The translations under genes and the position numbers were made by a program. Shown one piece after another: positions 59,697 through 64,000 of a stretch of 64,000 nucleotides of DNA. The stretch covers positions 56,946 through 120,945 of the forward strand of contig JAZPYE010000007.1 of NCBI GenBank assembly GCA_045544035.1, given 5' to 3'. Within the stretch, counting starts at the first letter, position 1. Each line of letters starts with the position of its first letter. Source of the stretch: SIG587 sp045544035 (GTDB lineage Bacteria > Bacillota > Clostridia > Oscillospirales > Acutalibacteraceae). Below the pieces are notes generated by a model that did no database searches, was not told where the DNA came from, and saw nothing but the letters and a program-made list of their open reading frames with translations.

Positions 59697-60755
59697 TTAT
59701 TTGAGCAACGCTTTAAAATCTTCTCGTTCTCTAATTGGGTTAAAGCAGTGGTTGTTGGTGAGTGCAGCTCTGAAGCCGTCAAGAGGGGTTTCGATAGCAT
59801 CGCTTGCTAGTTTTTCACCGCTCACCAAGTTAAATAATGGTGCGGTGTATTGGTAGTTGCTTTGTTTTGAGAATATTGTATCCTGTTCGGCGTGGTATCT
59901 TGCTTTTGCAAGTTCTTTTATGGCTTCATCATATTTCTTTTCACCACAAAGGAAAAATGCTTTATCAATTAAATTATAGGTTAATATATTGTTGTGGAAT
60001 TGAAAATTCTTATCGGGGAAAAGAATGTATATAATTTGCTCAATAGCGTTGCAAACGTCTAAGGTTTTATAACCAAACTGAAGCGAAGAAATAAAACGCA
60101 TTAGTTTTTGTTCTGAAAGTGTTTGACAATGTTTTCTTTTTTCCATACCCTCAAGACACCAAACAAGCAACTCATTTCTTTTGTCTTCATCTTCTTCGGT
60201 TAAAGCATATTTTTTAGCTGTTTCTAAATCACCTTTCCAATGATAAGATAAAACTATTCCGTGTAGAGCGCTATCATGCAGTTTTTGCGAAGGGTTGTTT
60301 TCTAAAACAATTTTATAATGTTTAATAGCACTATCGATTAGTCTATTAAACTCTTCCTCATTGTTTTCGTCTATCGTTCCACGCCTTTCAAAAGCTATAT
60401 AATATTCTGCCGAAGCAAGCCATTCAGTATATTCCATATTTCCGGGATATTCTGCCACGGCTTTTACCGCGATTTGATAATTCTTCTCCTTGTCATCATG
60501 CTTCCAATATTCAAAGCAAGCTGTATCGAACTCCGCTTTTCGCAGGTCTTTTTTATATGTGTCCATACCAAGCAAAAAGTCGGTTGTTACATTAAATAAA
60601 TTAGCAAGTGGCGGCAAAAGTGAAATATCGGGCATTGCGGAATTCGTTTCCCAACGGCTGACTGCTTGTGGCGAAATATTAAGAAGTTCCGCAAGTTTTT
60701 CTTGGGTCATATCATTTTTAATTCGCAAATCTTTTATAGTTTTTCCAAATGTCAT
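59697..60755 (-). CDS. HTH-XRE regulator with TPR-like C-terminal domain
   Basis: A 352-residue protein. Residues 1-65 are a Cro/cI helix-turn-helix (MTQEKLAELLNISPQAVSRW, then ANLFNVTTDFLLGMD). The remaining about 285 residues are helical and TPR-like (EKNYQIAVKAVAEYPGNMEY, AIKHYKIVLENNP, KKYDEAIKELAKARYHAEQD). Such regulators are common in Clostridia and often respond to peptides or starvation. It is transcribed alone from a promoter near 60800. No partner gene is evident. Confidence 0.85.
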   Translation of the reverse strand: MTFGKTIKDLRIKNDMTQEKLAELLNISPQAVSRWETNSAMPDISLLPPLANLFNVTTDFLLGMDTYKKDLRKAEFDTACFEYWKHDDKEKNYQIAVKAVAEYPGNMEYTEWLASAEYYIAFERRGTIDENNEEEFNRLIDSAIKHYKIVLENNPSQKLHDSALHGIVLSYHWKGDLETAKKYALTEEDEDKRNELLVWCLEGMEKRKHCQTLSEQKLMRFISSLQFGYKTLDVCNAIEQIIYILFPDKNFQFHNNILTYNLIDKAFFLCGEKKYDEAIKELAKARYHAEQDTIFSKQSNYQYTAPLFNLVSGEKLASDAIETPLDGFRAALTNNHCFNPIREREDFKALLK

Positions 60756-60937
60756 AAACTCATTTCTCCTTTAAGTTTTTTGACCGGTCTGATTATATTA
60801 TAGCAAAAATAATTTGTATTTCCACCTCTCGTTAGTTGAGAGAATATAAATTCAAAATTGAGTTTTAAAGTCAGTATAAATTCCCACAAACAACAAATAA
60901 TAGTATCACGATTTGAAATTTAAGGAGAAATGTATAT

Positions 60938-61114
60938 ATGAAAGCAACTGGAATAGTTCGTAGAATCGACGACCTTGGTCGTGTGGTTATTCCGAAAGAG
61001 ATTAGGCGAGTTTTACGCATTCGCGATGGAGACCCCTCACATACAACATTGACACTTGATGAAAAGTTTATGTTTGCCATCAATCGTTTCCACGAAAGAT
61101 GTATAGGAAAATAG
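60938..61114 (+). CDS. Truncated AbrB/SpoVT-type transition-state regulator
   Basis: A 58-residue frame. The first 33 residues are a complete-looking AbrB swapped-hairpin DNA-binding half (MKATGIVRRIDDLGRVVIPK, EIRRVLRIRDGDP). The family pattern then stops and an unrelated tail (SHTTLTLDEKFMFAINRFHE) runs to TAG 61114. Full AbrB or SpoVT proteins continue with EIF-type strands and, in SpoVT, a GAF domain. AAGGAG lies 10 nt before the ATG, so a short protein could be made, but it may be a gene remnant like that at 58143. Confidence 0.6.
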   Translation: MKATGIVRRIDDLGRVVIPKEIRRVLRIRDGDPSHTTLTLDEKFMFAINRFHERCIGK

Positions 61115-61130
61115 TATATAACAAAGAGAT

Positions 61131-61156
61131 AAACGGAGTGATTTTCACTCCGTTTT
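61131..61156. terminator. Bidirectional hairpin containing the stop of the HEPN-like gene
   Basis: AAACGGAGTGA and TCACTCCGTTT around TTT, followed by T-rich DNA. The left-to-right strand encodes the last residues of the minus-strand gene (KTE, TGA at 61147-61145). Confidence 0.8.
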
Positions 61157-61741
61157 ATTTTTTCCAAACAGAGTTTTTTCGTACACTTTCTTGGTCTTTT
61201 GCCTGATAAATGGCAAGTGAGTTTCCATAACCGATAACAATTCTTTGATTTTAATGTTTCCCACTAAAATTACATTTTCATCGTGGTTTATATGTGTCCA
61301 AGCCGCAGTTGTAAGAACTTCTGTGTTTCCAAGTTTGACCTTGCTACGAAACTTTTCTTCTTTCTGTCCTTTTTCTACAAGATAGTCCAAATCGTGAACA
61401 TTCATATCTCTTAAATTTTTCAAATCTTCCCAAGGTGCAATTTTATCAATATCGTTAAGAACAGATTGCAAAGAATTGTCCTTTTCTCTTTGAAGCTCTA
61501 TGTTTAATTTTTGCAAATCTTCTACGGCATTATGAATTGCCGTAATTAAAAACATTCTGTCAGCAACAAACATACTGTTTTTTTCGCAGTTATCCCAAGG
61601 TGTTCCACCGTGCGATGTATTTAACACATCAAAAAATCGGTCTGCTTGAATAAAAACAGCATTCCACCATTGGCAAACTTTTTGAGAGAGTATAAATAGT
61701 TGTGTATTTGTCATTTGATGTTTTTTTACATCCTTGTGCAT
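61145..61741 (-). CDS. Unrecognised helical protein with an RxxxxH (HEPN-like) motif
   Basis: A 198-residue, mostly helical protein that I do not recognise as a whole. The central LKNLRDMNVHDLDYL contains Arg-x4-His in the LRN...H context typical of HEPN RNases and MNT-antitoxin partners. Helices before it (ADRMFLITAIHNAVEDLQKL) fit the HEPN four-helix plan, and NTEVLTTAAWTHINHDENVI follows. No MNT nucleotidyltransferase or other antitoxin is adjacent. AGGA 9 nt before ATG 61741. It lies between the AbrB fragment and the mobilization genes. Confidence 0.5.
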   Translation of the reverse strand: MHKDVKKHQMTNTQLFILSQKVCQWWNAVFIQADRFFDVLNTSHGGTPWDNCEKNSMFVADRMFLITAIHNAVEDLQKLNIELQREKDNSLQSVLNDIDKIAPWEDLKNLRDMNVHDLDYLVEKGQKEEKFRSKVKLGNTEVLTTAAWTHINHDENVILVGNIKIKELLSVMETHLPFIRQKTKKVYEKTLFGKNKTE

Positions 61742-61829
61742 TTCATACCATCCTATCAGTTTATTTATTCGATTTCATTATAACATAAAAGAACTAATAA
61801 ATAAACCGTACTTGTGATATATCTGGTGT

Positions 61830-63263
61830 TTATCTACTGGTTTCTTGGATAGCAATTAAACCTAATTGTTTTGTTGTATTCTCAATAAAGGATTTTGCAC
61901 TTTCAAGAACTGTTTCATATTCTGTTAATGCTTGTTCGATGTTTTCTAACTGTCTGCTTCTTAATATCGCCGATATATCGTTACTCTGGTTCATAACTTG
62001 CCTTGCACTTTCTTTTAACGATTTATTAGCAAGCTGTAGTTTTTCAATTTCGTTATCATAATGGATATTTCCTATTGCCATAAATAAGGCAACAAATAAC
62101 TTGAATATCTTTACGATGAAAAAGTCGGAACCATCTGTAATATCATAAATCAAATCTTCCAGTCGCTTTTTATTTAAGTGTGATGTTTCTCTTGCCTTTT
62201 TTATTTCTTCCCATAACATTTTCTTATTTTCACGATATGCTGTAAAAAAGGAAGCTGTAAAACTGTTGTAATCTTGCCAACATTCAGCAAGAATTTTTTT
62301 GTTCAGGTTTTTCTGCTGTTCATAGACAATCAAATCTTGTTTGAGTGATAAATTTTCTATATGTTCGGAAAACGATTCTTCTATTCCGTTGGAACGTAAA
62401 TAGTTTATAAATTCATCTTGATACCTTATCAGTTCATCTGCTTGACCGCTTATGAGTTTATGGTCTGCCTTTGCCTTTTCTTGTTCTTGGCGTAAAATGT
62501 ATTCTTCTTTTGCCAAATGTTTTTTTGGTGTCTTGTGCTTACCTTGGACAATGGTTATCTGGTGCTTTCGGGCAATTTCCGACAAGGTTTGTCTTTCCTG
62601 ATATTGAAAGGCGATTGTTCCAGAATCGCCACGCTCCCCAGTTGTCAAACCTTGTTGCTTGAAAGCACCATTTTCGCTAACTCTAACTGGCAAACCACGT
62701 CCTTTTTCATTAGTCCAAGGTATGTAGCAAATATGCAAATGTGGAACAGAGTTTAGCTCATCTCGATGACAGATAGCATTAAAAACGAACAAATTGGGAT
62801 TGCGGTGGGAAAAATCTTTCATATATTCATCAAGCACAGCAAGGGAAAGATTTTCACAGTTGCCACCGTTTTTGAAAGCTGAATCATAAATATCACAGTT
62901 GGCGATTGAAACTATCAGTTCAAAATACGGTTTGGGGTATCGTGATTTTATCATAGCAAGCTCTTTGGAACTTGCACCACGGGATTTTGCTTCTTGTAAC
63001 TTTTGTTCGCCTTTTTCGTATTGCTCGGTAATGTGTTTGAGATAGTCGCTTATTCGCCTTGATGGCTTTTTACCAGCATTATATTCTTCAAGAGCTTTAT
63101 CAAAAAAATGATATGCTTCTTCCAAATCCATATCCACATAATGTATATTCAAACATTCTCTTTCTTTACAAGCGTGTGGAACGGCGATAGTTCTTCGGTT
63201 ATGAGCGATACTGGAAGATGAGCAAGTTCCCTTATGAACGCTGGCGGTTAATTCGTATGCCAT
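61830..63263 (-). CDS. MobV-type relaxase (plasmid mobilization/recombination, Pre-like)
   Basis: A 477-residue relaxase. It starts AYELTASVHKGTCSSSSIAH, and the metal-binding motif is AICHRDELNSVPHLHICYIP, the HxDE...PHxH of MobV proteins. The C-terminal half is a long coiled coil (EEYILRQEQEKAKADHKLIS, ELIRYQDEFINYLRS). It would nick oriT and lead the strand during mobilization by a helper conjugation system. AAAGGAG 8 nt upstream fixes ATG 63263. A hairpin typical of MobV oriT lies at 63320, upstream. No coupling protein or mating-pore genes are in the window. Confidence 0.85.
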   Translation of the reverse strand: MAYELTASVHKGTCSSSSIAHNRRTIAVPHACKERECLNIHYVDMDLEEAYHFFDKALEEYNAGKKPSRRISDYLKHITEQYEKGEQKLQEAKSRGASSKELAMIKSRYPKPYFELIVSIANCDIYDSAFKNGGNCENLSLAVLDEYMKDFSHRNPNLFVFNAICHRDELNSVPHLHICYIPWTNEKGRGLPVRVSENGAFKQQGLTTGERGDSGTIAFQYQERQTLSEIARKHQITIVQGKHKTPKKHLAKEEYILRQEQEKAKADHKLISGQADELIRYQDEFINYLRSNGIEESFSEHIENLSLKQDLIVYEQQKNLNKKILAECWQDYNSFTASFFTAYRENKKMLWEEIKKARETSHLNKKRLEDLIYDITDGSDFFIVKIFKLFVALFMAIGNIHYDNEIEKLQLANKSLKESARQVMNQSNDISAILRSRQLENIEQALTEYETVLESAKSFIENTTKQLGLIAIQETSR

Positions 63264-63319
63264 AAATAGCACTCCTTTCATTTTTTCTAAAATAAGTATG
63301 CGAGATATTTTTTTATTAC

Positions 63320-63410
63320 AAAGTCTGCGGACTTTATAATAACCCAATATTATGAGCGTCCCAGATGAACATTCGCAAATTACGAATGTTCGTGTGACAC
63401 TCATATTGGG
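63320..63410. other. Candidate oriT with nested inverted repeats
   Basis: AAAGTC-TGCG-GACTTT (63320-63335) followed by ATAATA resembles MobV oriT cores of the pMV158/pBBR1 kind. Nearby are CCCAATAT...ATATTGGG (63343-63350 with 63403-63410) and GAACATTCG...CGAATGTTC (63367-63391). It lies between the relaxase and the two ribbon-helix-helix genes, the usual place for oriT. Confidence 0.6.
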
Positions 63411-63514
63411 CTACTACGTAGATTTACTTTCGCACAGTACATTTCTCAATTTCAAAACCTTTTTCACATTCTTATATTAAGCGAATAAGCAATATAGCGA
63501 AAGGAGTTAAGAAT

Positions 63515-63826
63515 ATGAAAAAACTGGTTGATGTTCGTTGCTATGTAACACCAGAAATAAAAAAGCAAATCAAGTATTATGCTTTGTTAAGTAATATGTC
63601 TGTTAGTCGCTGGTTGCAAAATTTAATTGAAGATGATTTGGCAACTACCCAACACGAATTAAATATTGAAGCTGTACTTAATAACGAACTGCAAGAAATT
63701 TTATTAAAATTGAGCAATAGTGCGAATTTGCCTACCGCCGAACGTGAGAAACTCAAAAAGCGAAAAAATGAAATTAAAACTTTAATGAAAGGAGTTAAGA
63801 AAAATGGAAAAGAAGAACAATCTTAA
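63515..63826 (+). CDS. Ribbon-helix-helix DNA-binding protein (MobC-like)
   Basis: A 103-residue protein. Residues 1-50 show an RHH/MetJ-Arc pattern (LVDVRCYVTPEIKKQIKYYA, MSVSRWLQNLIEDDL). A helical acidic then basic tail follows (LQEILLKLSNSANLPTAERE, KLKKRKNEIKTLMKG). AAAGGAGTTAAGAAT precedes ATG 63515. Beside the oriT and opposite the relaxase, it is a probable relaxosome accessory protein or repressor. It overlaps the next gene by 23 bp. Confidence 0.75.
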   Translation: MKKLVDVRCYVTPEIKKQIKYYALLSNMSVSRWLQNLIEDDLATTQHELNIEAVLNNELQEILLKLSNSANLPTAEREKLKKRKNEIKTLMKGVKKNGKEEQS

Positions 63827-64000
63827 AGAAGTTAAAATCTATCTGGATGCAGATATGAAAGAAAGATTACAAGCGATTGCAAGTGAACAAGGAAAACCAT
63901 TTAGAACATTCATCGTTGATACTCTTGTTCAGGTTTATGACACAGCATACCTTGAAAAAGAATTGTTACGCTTGAAAAGAGAAAGTTCATTATTTATGTC
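63804..64000 (+). CDS. Second ribbon-helix-helix protein (partial)
   Basis: Begins ATG 63804 after the same AAAGGAGTTAAGAAA leader as the previous gene and stays open to the window end. The visible 65 residues (NLKEVKIYLDADMKERLQAI, EQGKPFRTFIVDTLVQVYD) are again RHH-like followed by a helix (EKELLRLKRESS). It is a probable paralogue of its neighbour, so the pair may act together at oriT. Confidence 0.7.
   Translation, partial: MEKKNNLKEVKIYLDADMKERLQAIASEQGKPFRTFIVDTLVQVYDTAYLEKELLRLKRESSLFM

Overview
The window looks like a chromosome segment of a Gram-positive, probably gut-associated member of class Clostridia (my guess is Oscillospiraceae/Ruminococcaceae). The evidence is Firmicutes-style content: single-chain glycyl-tRNA synthetase, a T-box leader, class II aldolase, an LCP cell-wall protein, lipoprotein and signal-peptide N-termini without an outer membrane, strong AGGAGG-type ribosome sites, and frequent TTG/GTG starts. 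The species cannot be named from sequence alone.

Layout. 1-650: tail of a membrane protein and an internally deleted IS3-family element. 650-7.7 kb (minus): lepA, a HAD phosphatase, a heterodimeric ABC exporter with one degenerate ATP site, and a QueG-like iron-sulfur protein. 7.9-26 kb (plus): mfd; a lipoprotein/response regulator/histidine kinase operon that runs into a DUF1385 protein and prmC; recA-recX-rimO-pgsA; a cysteine T-box controlling cysE-cysS and probably trmN6-rsmI; and an LCP protein. 26-27.4 kb: an unknown protein and a flavin reductase-rubredoxin fusion. 27.4-29.9 kb: a small phage-derived island with xre-immA, a divergent promoter with palindromic operators, two early-phage-like genes and a MuF-type toxin/immunity-like pair. 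29.9-42 kb: glycolysis and translation housekeeping genes (gpmI, tpiA, pgk, trmL, greA, lysS, glyS, fba) with two small surface or membrane proteins and a FucU-like mutarotase. 42.3-43.4 kb: tRNA-Trp and a CAU tRNA, with partial tRNA-Trp copies on either side, and a 278-bp MITE-like element with perfect 29-bp inverted ends. 43.4-46 kb: a LysR regulator divergent from a ceramidase-like hydrolase, with a near-perfect palindromic operator between them.

46.1-64 kb is accessory DNA. It starts with one 11.3-kb gene for a secreted protein of about 3757 residues: three beta-helix arrays of Pmp-like GGAIY/FxxN repeats, a phospholipase D-like domain, and five LamG-like domains. Then comes a mosaic of small regulators and candidate defence genes (broken xre gene, DUF262 protein, HTH-TPR protein, possible HEPN protein), separated by AbrB-gene fragments and look-alike hairpins. 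The window ends in a mobilization module (MobV relaxase, a plausible oriT, two ribbon-helix-helix proteins).

The most interesting items are the giant beta-helix/PLD/LamG protein, the MuF-type toxin-immunity pair under its own promoter in an xre-immA island, the repeating AbrB-fragment/hairpin boundaries, the tRNA-Trp flanked by its own fragments, and the MITE. Every family assignment here was made by eye from motifs; no database search was run.
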